NCBI GenBank assembly: GCA_001303885.1
Contig: LJUE01000209.1
Location: forward strand, 1-7,247
DNA: 7,247 nucleotides
Origin: Planctomycetes bacterium SM23_32
GTDB taxonomy: Bacteria > Planctomycetota > Brocadiia > SM23-32
Direction of reading: 5' to 3'
Shown: positions 1 through 6,900 of the stretch, piece after piece
How positions within the stretch are numbered: position 1 is the first letter of the stretch
How the letters are laid out: each line of letters begins with the position of its first letter
Translations under genes and position numbers: made by a program
The notes under the pieces: model-generated
Databases searched by the model: none
What the model saw: only the letters and a program-made list of their open reading frames with translations
Told to the model about the DNA's origin: nothing

Positions 1-889
1 GGAGGGGCGGGAGTTCGCCCTGCGCGTGGCCAATGCGCTCTGGTTGCAGGAAGGATACGACGTGCTGGAGGAGTTCCGCCGCGTCATGGCCATGCACTAC
101 GGCGGGGCCTTCGAGCGCGTGGACTTCCAGGCGGACCCGGAGGCCGCCCGCGGCGCCATCAACGGATGGGTGGAAGAGCGGACAGCCGGCAGGATCCGCG
201 ACATCATCCCCGCGGGAGTGCTGAACGCGCTGACGAGACTCGTGCTGGCCAACGCCATCTACTTCAAGGCGGCCTGGCTGCGTCCGTTCCCGGAGGGCAA
301 CACGGCGGACGAGCCCTTCTGGCTCACAGCCGACCAGAGCGTGCCCGTCCCCATGATGAAGGCCGCCGGCCGGTTCGGCTACGGGGAGTCCGCAGACGCC
401 CAGGTGCTCAGCATGCCGTACGTCGGTGGGGAGGTCTCGATGACCGTCGTCCTGCCGCGGGTGCGCGAGGGGCTCTCTGCGCTTGAGCAGTCCCTGACGG
501 CCGGGAAGCTGACCGAATGGTCACAGCTTGGGTCCCGGGAGGTGATCGTGGGCCTGCCCCGGTTCGAGATCACCTCGCAGCTCCGTCTCGACGGCGTCCT
601 GCGGCAGCTGGGCATGACGGACGCGTTCTCCGGGCAGGCCGACTTCTCCGGCATCGGGGGGAGGCGGGACCTGTTCATCTCGGCCGCCCTGCACAAGGCC
701 TTCGTGGACGTGAACGAGGAGGGGACCGAGGCGGCAGCGGCGACTGCGATCGTGGCGGCGCTGGCGATGGCTCCCGAGCCGGGGCGGCCGCCCGTGTTCC
801 GGGCAGACCACCCGTTCCTGTTCCTCATTCGTCACGACCCCACCGGTGCCGTGCTCTTCATCGGCCGCGTGACGGACCCCCGCGACTGA
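1..889 (+). CDS. Serpin (serine protease inhibitor), 5' end outside window
   Basis: The frame (first full codon at base 2) is open to the left edge, so about 295 C-terminal residues are seen; serpins are usually 370-420 residues, so roughly 80-120 N-terminal residues, including any signal peptide, lie outside. The GTG at 26 is only an internal Val codon (context ALRVANALWLQ), not a start. Serpin hallmarks in order: the NAIYFKAAW segment near residue 84, MMK near 118, the hinge VNEEGTEAAAATA near 237-249, and the closing motif VFRADHPFLFLIR then FIGRV. The hinge has Thr at P14 and small residues at P12-P9, as in inhibitory serpins that trap a protease by inserting the reactive loop into sheet A. 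Counting from the hinge Gly as P15 puts the scissile bond at about Ala255-Met256, suggesting an elastase- or subtilisin-like target; this is inference. The gene converges on its neighbour and is not in the same operon. Its cellular location cannot be judged without the N terminus. Family assignment is very secure. Confidence 0.96.
   Translation, partial: EGREFALRVANALWLQEGYDVLEEFRRVMAMHYGGAFERVDFQADPEAARGAINGWVEERTAGRIRDIIPAGVLNALTRLVLANAIYFKAAWLRPFPEGNTADEPFWLTADQSVPVPMMKAAGRFGYGESADAQVLSMPYVGGEVSMTVVLPRVREGLSALEQSLTAGKLTEWSQLGSREVIVGLPRFEITSQLRLDGVLRQLGMTDAFSGQADFSGIGGRRDLFISAALHKAFVDVNEEGTEAAAATAIVAALAMAPEPGRPPVFRADHPFLFLIRHDPTGAVLFIGRVTDPRD
722..802 (+). other. Serpin reactive-centre loop
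   Basis: This stretch encodes the reactive loop from the hinge Gly (P15) to the Phe of PPVF. The hinge reads GTEAAAATA, followed by IVAALAMAPEPGRPPVF. The register P15 = Gly gives P1 = Ala and P1' = Met; an error of one or two residues is possible because the loop after P1' seems a few residues longer than in alpha-1-antitrypsin as I remember it. Small or hydrophobic P4-P1' residues and no Arg or Lys near P1 argue against a trypsin-like target. Confidence 0.75.
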
Positions 890-890
890 C

Positions 891-952
891 CTCTTGGGCG
901 CCGGCCGTCCCGCTTTCAGGGCCGGCGCAGGGCGTGCTCGACCGGCCAAGAG
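891..952. terminator. Nested inverted repeat between convergent genes, candidate bidirectional terminator
   Basis: A perfect 9-bp G/C stem (GCGCCGGCC at 898-906 with GGCCGGCGC at 920-928) encloses a 13-base loop. A second perfect pair (CTCTTGG at 891-897 with CCAAGAG at 946-952) flanks it: contiguous with the inner arm on the left, separated by 17 bases on the right. The structure starts just after the serpin stop and takes in the stop codon of the opposite gene (complement of 916-918, in the loop). No T-tract follows on either strand, so a standard intrinsic terminator is not proven. Position between two converging genes is the main reason for the call. Confidence 0.45.
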
Positions 953-2961
953 GCGCGCAACTCGTCCTCGTAGGGGCCGATCCCCTCAAACGGTATGCGC
1001 CGGAAGCCCATCTGCCATGCCGGCGAGTCGTCCCGGAGCCGGAAGTCCATGTTCTCCGCGTCTACGAAGCGCGGGTCAACGTCCTGGAGGTTGTCCTCGA
1101 AACGGAGGTAGGGGCGCGCCTTCGCCTCGACGTCGTCCCAGGTGCCGCCCCAGCGGATGTTGCGGGCGATCAGGTTGCCCTTGGGCGCCCGGGGCTCGTC
1201 GGCCAGGATGTTGACCAAGCGGGGGTAGCGCTCGCTCCAGGGCGGCTCCTTGTAGGGCACGGCGCGGAGCCGTTGCTGCAAGGTGCCGTCCGGCTCGGCG
1301 TGGTAGGACATCCACCCCATGGCGCGCGCGTCCACGTGCAGGGCCGGCTCACAGTCCACGAAGATGTTGTTCTCGTAGACGTTGTCCCGCCCGCCGCCGA
1401 CGTAGGCCGGTCGGGTGACGCGGTAGAAGACATTGCCGAAGACGGTGATGCCGCTGGCGGCGTCGTCCAGGTAGATGCCGTTGGCGCCGTAGCGGCCCGG
1501 CCCGCTGACGTGGTGGATGAAGTTGTGGCGGATGACGGTGCCGCGCGCCGTCCAGTCCCGCCCCGTGTACATGGCGCCGACGTCGCCGGTCTCATAGCAG
1601 AGGTCGTGCAGTTCGTTCAGCTCGATGACGTGGTCGTTGCCGCCGAACAGGATGCCGACGTGGGGGGCGTCGTGGACCAGGTTGTGGGAGGCGCGCTGGC
1701 CGACGCCGCTCAGGTGAAGGCCGGCCGAATAGGTGCGGCAGGTGCGGCCGAAGCGCAGCAGGCGGTTGTTGTCCGCGTAATGGCCGGAGGGCGTCAGGGT
1801 CGCGCGGTCGCCGCCGTCCAGTGACACGGCGCCCTCGGCGGTCTCGTAGATGTCGCAGCCGATGACGCCGCAGCCGGCCCCGCCGGATATGCTCACCCCC
1901 TGCCGTCCCGTGTTGCGGATGGTGCAGCCGGCCAGGCGGACGTGCGAGCTGTCGGTCAGGTTGACGGCGGTGCCCCGGCAGGCCTCCAGCGTCAGTCCGC
2001 GGAACGTGACGTGCGAGGCCCCCTGCACGGAGATCAGCGTCGGGATCATGGAGGCCACCACGTCGCCCTCGCCGGGGGGCTCGGCCGGCCAGACGTAGAG
2101 CCTCCCCTCCTGCCGGTCCACGTAGTACTCGCCGGGGCTGTCCAGCTCGGGCAACACGTTCAGGAAGTAGAACCGCTGCCCCTCGCGATAGCCGTAGACG
2201 CCGTGGGGCGGCTCGGTGGTCACGATCCGCGCCAGGGCGTCTATGTGGGCGACCCGCTCGTATGAGTCCGCCCAGTCCTGGAACCAATAGCCGAACACCC
2301 AGATGTCCGGCTCGTCGGCCCAGCGCCTGGGACGGTCGCCCTCGTAGGCGAACTTGCCGCCGTTCTGCCCCTCGGGGACGCCCGTGATGGGCAGGAAGGC
2401 GTCGTTGGGCCAGCGGGCGAGCGTCATGGGCTCGCCGCGGAAGGACACTTCGAGCGGCGCGTCACGCTTGGGCCAGACGAACCCGCGGCGCTCGAGTTCG
2501 CCCAGGTCTTCGATGCCCTGACCACGCAGGTCGGCCTGCACGACGTGCTCCCGCGCTTCGGCCGGCAGCCGCGCCAGCGCCGCCGGATCGCTCACCGGCG
2601 CGAACCCCGCGACCGCTCGTCCGCCCACGAGCCGAACCTGCCCCCGCTCATGGGCGCGGTAGGTGATCGGCGCCGCCGCAGTGCCCGAGTCCTGCTCCGC
2701 GAGCTCGAAGGCGCCCCCGCGATAGTAGGTGCCGGGCCCGATCCAGACGGTGACGCCGCCCTCCGGCAGTGCCCCGTCGGCCTTCAGGGCGCGTATAGCG
2801 TCTCGGGCGGCCTCCAACGTGCCAAAAGGGCGCCCGGCCGTCCCGGGCGCGGCGTCGTCGCCGTCAAGCGCCACGTAGAACTCCCGCTGCGCGAGGGCGG
2901 CGCCCGCCGTCGCCACGATCAGCAGAGCCAGTGTCAGGGCTGTGCGTGCGCTCACCTTCAC
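916..2961 (-). CDS. Secreted right-handed beta-helix protein, GH141-like glycoside hydrolase
   Basis: 681 residues from a GTG start at 2961. I chose it because a typical signal peptide follows at once (Lys2 and Arg6, a hydrophobic core, Ala-x-Ala with cleavage after about residue 24), and because the frame upstream to 3075 would run into the preceding gene with unrelated residues. A second GTG at 2955 is also possible. The mature protein opens with FYVALDGDDAAPGTAGRPF (about 28-46) and TLEAARDAIRAL, the usual entry to a parallel beta-helix glycosidase. A central segment with MTLARWPND and YGYREGQRFYFLN follows, then helix coils with repeated turns such as SHVRLAGCTIRN and GGNDHVIELNELHD. Conserved-looking acidic residues are Asp460 (ETGD) and Asp499/Asp500 (YLDD), possible catalytic acids. 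From memory the whole pattern resembles GH141, whose characterised members include an alpha-L-fucosidase and a xylanase; substrate cannot be fixed here. It is the last gene of the - strand set, 40 bases after the lyase. The beta-helix fold is secure; the GH141 label is less so. Confidence 0.85.
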   Translation of the reverse strand: MKVSARTALTLALLIVATAGAALAQREFYVALDGDDAAPGTAGRPFGTLEAARDAIRALKADGALPEGGVTVWIGPGTYYRGGAFELAEQDSGTAAAPITYRAHERGQVRLVGGRAVAGFAPVSDPAALARLPAEAREHVVQADLRGQGIEDLGELERRGFVWPKRDAPLEVSFRGEPMTLARWPNDAFLPITGVPEGQNGGKFAYEGDRPRRWADEPDIWVFGYWFQDWADSYERVAHIDALARIVTTEPPHGVYGYREGQRFYFLNVLPELDSPGEYYVDRQEGRLYVWPAEPPGEGDVVASMIPTLISVQGASHVTFRGLTLEACRGTAVNLTDSSHVRLAGCTIRNTGRQGVSISGGAGCGVIGCDIYETAEGAVSLDGGDRATLTPSGHYADNNRLLRFGRTCRTYSAGLHLSGVGQRASHNLVHDAPHVGILFGGNDHVIELNELHDLCYETGDVGAMYTGRDWTARGTVIRHNFIHHVSGPGRYGANGIYLDDAASGITVFGNVFYRVTRPAYVGGGRDNVYENNIFVDCEPALHVDARAMGWMSYHAEPDGTLQQRLRAVPYKEPPWSERYPRLVNILADEPRAPKGNLIARNIRWGGTWDDVEAKARPYLRFEDNLQDVDPRFVDAENMDFRLRDDSPAWQMGFRRIPFEGIGPYEDELRASWPVEHALRRP

Positions 2962-2965
2962 TTCA

Positions 2966-2969
2966 TCCT
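2966..2969 (-). promoter_or_regulatory. Ribosome binding site of the beta-helix gene
   Basis: AGGA on the - strand sits four bases before the GTG at 2961 and ten before the alternative GTG at 2955. An out-of-frame ATG-AAG-TGA (2966 down to 2958) overlaps the chosen start, so the ATG here is not the start of this gene. The site is modest and does not by itself decide between the two GTG codons. Confidence 0.45.
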
Positions 2970-3001
2970 GTGCTTCGCGATTCGCCGGCGCCGCCCGGCC
3001 C

Positions 3002-3919
3002 TTATACCCGGCAGCAGTAGTCGAAGAACCCGAGCGCCTCGAGCCCGCCCCGCAACTCGGCGCATTCGGCGTCACTGAGACGGCGCAACGGCAGGCGCGG
3101 CGGCCCGCAGTCCAGGCCGATGATGCGCATGATGGGCTTGACAGCCGCCAGCCCGCCGGAGCGGTTCATCAGGTTCACCATCTCGCGGGCGCGGGACTGA
3201 TGCTCCTGCGCGGCGGCCATGTCGCCAGCCAAGTAGGCGTCCATGACGCGCCGGTAGAGGGGCGCGGCAAAGTTGTAGGTGGTGCCCACCGCTCCCTTTG
3301 CGCCGAGCGCCAGGGCGCTCAGCAGTATCTCGTCGCGCCCGAACAGCATGTCGAACCGGCCTCCCTCCAGCGTCAGGCAGCGTCCGTAGTCGAGCAGGTC
3401 CTCGTAGGTGAACTTGGCCCCGGCCAGCATCGGGACGCGGCCGGACGCCGCCCCCAGGAAGTCGGCCACCGGGATAGCCACGCCGGTCAGCGCAGGGATC
3501 TGGTAGTAGTAGAAGGGCAGCCGGGGCGCGGCGGCCGCCACCTGCGCGGCGAAGGCGGCCAGTTCCTGCACGTCAGCCGGCTTGAAGAAGCTCGGCGACA
3601 TCAGCGCAACGGCATAGGCGCCGATCTCCTGCGCGTGCGCGGCGAGGGACCGGCACTCGGGCAGGCTGTCGTGGCCCACGTGCACGATGACGACGAAGTC
3701 CCCCTCGGCCAGTCGGACCCAGCGCTCGGCCACGGCGCGGCGCTCCTCGGCGCAGAGCGAGACGCCCTCGCCCGTGGTGCCGCACACGAACGCGCCCCGC
3801 ACGCCGTTGGCAACCAGCACGCGGTGCAGCGGCTCGACGACGTCCAGGTCCACGCTGCCGTCGTCGCGCATGGGCGTCGGGGGTGCAGCGATCAAGCCGG
3901 TCAGGTGCTGGACCTGCAT
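3002..3919 (-). CDS. N-acetylneuraminate lyase-type aldolase (DHDPS/NAL superfamily)
   Basis: A class I aldolase of 305 residues, predicted to cleave N-acetylneuraminate (sialic acid) to N-acetylmannosamine and pyruvate in the cytoplasm; no signal peptide is seen. The ATG at 3919 is chosen because GGAG lies six bases upstream and the conserved N terminus (LTGLIAAPPTPM) starts right after it. Family residues: GTTGEG at 47-52 binds the substrate carboxylate; Tyr139 in YYYQIPALTG is the catalytic Tyr; Lys169 in GAKFTYEDLLDYG is the Schiff-base Lys, and Thr171 keeps the K-x-T pattern of sialate lyases. GRDE at 194-197 matches the Gly-x-Asp-Glu that holds the sialate glycerol chain in E. coli NanA, and GTTYN lies near 212-216. 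DHDPS proper would not be expected to have this set. Remembered animal lyases share the YYYxIPALTG and GPPRLPL segments, so it looks closer to the animal-type branch than to NanA. Length fits (NanA is about 297). Related 2-keto-sugar-acid aldolase activity remains possible. It lies between two predicted glycan-acting genes. Confidence 0.85.
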   Translation of the reverse strand: MQVQHLTGLIAAPPTPMRDDGSVDLDVVEPLHRVLVANGVRGAFVCGTTGEGVSLCAEERRAVAERWVRLAEGDFVVIVHVGHDSLPECRSLAAHAQEIGAYAVALMSPSFFKPADVQELAAFAAQVAAAAPRLPFYYYQIPALTGVAIPVADFLGAASGRVPMLAGAKFTYEDLLDYGRCLTLEGGRFDMLFGRDEILLSALALGAKGAVGTTYNFAAPLYRRVMDAYLAGDMAAAQEHQSRAREMVNLMNRSGGLAAVKPIMRIIGLDCGPPRLPLRRLSDAECAELRGGLEALGFFDYCCRV

Positions 3920-3925
3920 GTTCTT

Positions 3926-3929
3926 CTCC
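3926..3929 (-). promoter_or_regulatory. Ribosome binding site of the lyase gene
   Basis: GGAG on the - strand with a six-base spacer before the ATG at 3919. It is the clearest Shine-Dalgarno site in the window and fixes this start over the upstream in-frame ATG at 3979, which would add 20 residues with no family similarity. Confidence 0.7.
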
Positions 3930-3946
3930 GGGGCACTGTCTGCGCG

Positions 3947-3952
3947 AGTATA
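3947..3952 (-). promoter_or_regulatory. Candidate -10 element before the lyase gene
   Basis: TATACT on the - strand (five of six matches to TATAAT) stands out in very GC-rich surroundings, 27 bases before the ATG, giving a short leader that includes the ribosome binding site. No good -35 box is found at 16-18 bases; TTGCTG lies 21 bases upstream and TTGCAG only seven. It could be an internal promoter within the - strand operon, or chance. Confidence 0.3.
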
Positions 3953-3994
3953 GGGCAGGCTGCAAGCCGGCGCCAGCAAGCGGCAGCGGGTCCG

Positions 3995-6900
3995 CTACCC
4001 GGAGAGCCCCTCGATGGCGCGCGCGAGGGCTTCCTTCACCTCCAGGACGGCGTCCGGGTCGGGCAGTATCCGGCTGGAATAGCGGCCGCCGGCGTTGGGG
4101 ATGGTCACCAGGCCGGCCGCGGCCTCCAGGGCGCGCTCGGCCTCCGCGATGTCCCGCCCTTGCCCGTTCGCCTCGGATACGAGACGCCGCAGCAGATAGA
4201 GGTACTCGTAGTCCTCCACCCCTTCCCGCGCCTGCTCCAGCCGCACCGAGCTGACCGGCCCGTCGTGGCCGACCGGGGCGCCGGGATAGGCCAGGAAACC
4301 GTCGCCGTTCGGGTAGCGCACCCATTGCGACTCGCCCGGGCGGCTGCTCTGGCGGATGAAGCTGTGCCAGCCGAAGGCGTAGGGATCGTAGGTGAGCCAC
4401 GAGATGCCCCAGAACTCGTAGGCCTCCACCCCGTAGTGGAAGCAGTAATGGGGCAGCAGCCTCTCCACGGCGCAGTAGGGCGTGTCGGTGCACATCTGGC
4501 CGTCCGTGGTGAACCAGAGGCGCGCGCCCCCCTCGCGCAGCCGCCGCATGGCGTCCACCGGCACGTGGTCCACGTGTCCGATGCCCCAGACGTCCAGGTA
4601 GCCGTCCCACTGCGGCACGTGGCGCCACGTGCTGCTGTAGATGGGGATGGCCGGGTCCACCTCGTGGATCATCTCGCAGAGCGCCTGCATCTGCTCGATG
4701 ATGCCCGGCTGGTCCACGTGCGGCTCGTCCGAGATGTAGAGGGTCACCTTGTCCGCCCAGCCCTTCTCCTTCATGTGGTCCCAGTAGGCACGCAGGCACG
4801 CCTGGTAGGCGCGCTTGTAGTCGGGGCGGAGCCGCCTGCGGTCGGCGCCCGCGTAGGGATAGCCGCCATCGTAGGGGTCCTCGCCAGCGAAGCGGCCCGG
4901 CGGCGTGTAGGTCTGCGGCATGCCCAGCTCGTCGAGGTAGCGCTCAGCCGCCTCGTCGTAGGCCGCGAAGTCCGCCACGACGCGCCCGTCCTCGTAGCGG
5001 ATGACGGGCTCGGGCTGGACGCGGTCGGCCGAGACGCGGCGCTCGGCCATGAAGCGCAGGAACTGCTCGCGCGCCTCGCGCGGCGTCCTGCCCGGCAAGT
5101 CCCAGCGACCGCCGAGGCGCAGGTCGTAGATGGCCGCCACGTGGCTCCGCTCCGGCAGCGCGAAGTCCCAGACGTGGACACTGAAGGGGAGGCGGGCGAC
5201 CGTACGTGCGTCCTGCACGAAGGCGACGGCGCCGACGTAGTCCCCGGCCGGAGCATCCTTCGGCACCGCCACGGTCACCCAGACCGGCTGCGTCGTCTCG
5301 GCTGCAAGGTCGAGGTCTGCCGTCGGCACCAGCGGGTCGGGCCAGAGCCCCGGCCACCCGTCGCAGCCGCCCGCCGCCTCCGCCAACATACGATGCCAGA
5401 CCGGCGCCTCCGACGAGAAATAGTCTGTCCTGTGGTCAATCGGCACGTAGCCGACGATGCCGACTTCCACGTCGTTCAACGCGCGCCCTTCCGCGTTGAC
5501 GGGCGAGCCCACCTCGATCCGGACCTCCAGGGGCTCCGGCCCGGCGCGGACGGCAAGTTGGAGGGGCTCCGCCTCGTTGCGGGCGCAGCAGATGCGGGCC
5601 GGCCCCACGTTGCGGGGCGGGACGTCGTCGGGGAAGACCTTGACCACGGCGTTGACGGGCCAGACGGTGAGGGGCTCGGCCGCCCGCTCGGGCCGCGGCT
5701 GGAGCGCGCCGAGCGTGCCGGGCAGCACCTCGGCCAGCAGGACGCCGTCGTGCAGCACCGTGCCCGTTGCGTTCATAGTCAGGTGGAGCTGGAAGACGGC
5801 GGCGTCGGGCGGCATATCGAACACGCCCGACATGAAGGTCCAGTCCGTCGTGCCGGCGATCGGCGCGCCGACGCTGGCGAACTTCCTGCTCTCGCACAGC
5901 TCGCCGGCGGCATTGCGGTAATGGGCATGGATCCTGACCGAACCGTTCTGCACGTCTTCGCACCTGACCCAGGCGGCGTAGAAGTAGCTGCCGCCCGGGC
6001 GCACCGGCACGTCCTGGCGCCAGCCGGTCCAGATCCTCTGCGCCCCGTGGGGCACGTGCGTGCGCGCGCAGCGCCGCCCGAACAGCCCCGGTCCAACGAC
6101 GCTCATCTGCGCCCCTGCCGGGCGCTCGCCCTCGGCGCCTCCCGGCCAGTCTTCGGGCAGCGCGTCGCCCCGCTCGAAGTCCGCGTTCCGCACCAGGTTC
6201 GACCCGCTCGCCAGGATGCGGCCGTACTGCTCCAGAGGGTCCTGGTGCTCCGGCGCGTCCTCGGACACCTGAACGTGGAACGTGCTCAGCGATCGGCCGG
6301 GCACGCCCGCCGCGAAGAGCAGCACGTTCTGGTAGGCGAAGTGGGGCAGCGCCCTCGCGCGGTCCGTCACCAGCAGGTCGCCGCCGCGGAAGCGACCGGG
6401 CACGGTGATGCGGGAGGCGTCCACGTGGACCAGTGCATTCTCCAGCGGACGGCTCTGGAGGTTGACGACCCGGACGGGAGCAGCGGCGTCCCAGCGGCCC
6501 TCGACCTGGCCGTCGCGGTGCCACGGCATGTCCCCGCCCGCTTCGAGGAGCTCCACCCGCTCGTTGCGCACGGCCGTGGCAGTGAGTCGGGGCGCCGTGG
6601 CGCAGGTGAGCGCCACGTCGTCGAACCAGGCCGTGCCGGTCCCCCGCAGCACCGTGCCCAGGCTGGCGCCCGTGGCCCCGGCCGGGGCCGTGAAACGCGT
6701 CGCCACCTGCCGCCAGCCGTAGGTGCCGTCGCCGGCGTTCAGCACCTGGTTGACGAGCATCGGATCGTCGTCGTTGCCCACGTGGACGTACCAGCCGGCG
6801 CTGCCCTGGACGTCTTCGGCGCGGACCCATGCCTCCAGGACGTATTCGGCGCCGGGGGTGACGTAGACATCGTGCTGCCGCGTAGATATCCACGTGGGCT

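Noticed and set aside
517..1824. Long open frame on the + strand running across the serpin end and antisense to the beta-helix gene
   Set aside because: It overlaps two well-supported genes in other frames, is made of Ala/Val/Gly/Arg/Pro-rich low-information sequence with no recognisable family, and is expected by chance in DNA this GC-rich.
2958..2966. Two-codon ATG-AAG-TGA overlapping the beta-helix start as a minimal regulatory ORF
   Set aside because: Such a short start-stop is expected by chance, and nothing else supports a translational control role.
2962..3075. N-terminal extension of the beta-helix gene to the ATG at 3075
   Set aside because: It would overlap the end of the lyase gene by 74 bases and bury the signal peptide behind 38 unrelated residues.
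3002..3919. Annotation as 4-hydroxy-tetrahydrodipicolinate synthase (DapA)
   Set aside because: The Lys-x-Thr around the Schiff-base Lys, the GRDE motif and the GTTYN segment fit sialate lyases; no lysine-pathway genes are nearby.
3920..3979. N-terminal extension of the lyase to the ATG at 3979
   Set aside because: The extra 20 residues do not resemble the family, while the ATG at 3919 has a good ribosome binding site and the correct family N terminus.
3573..4799. Long - strand open frame spanning the lyase and the GH123-like catalytic region
   Set aside because: It is an Arg/Gly/Pro-rich out-of-frame shadow crossing a gene boundary, while the frames of the two real genes show clear family motifs.
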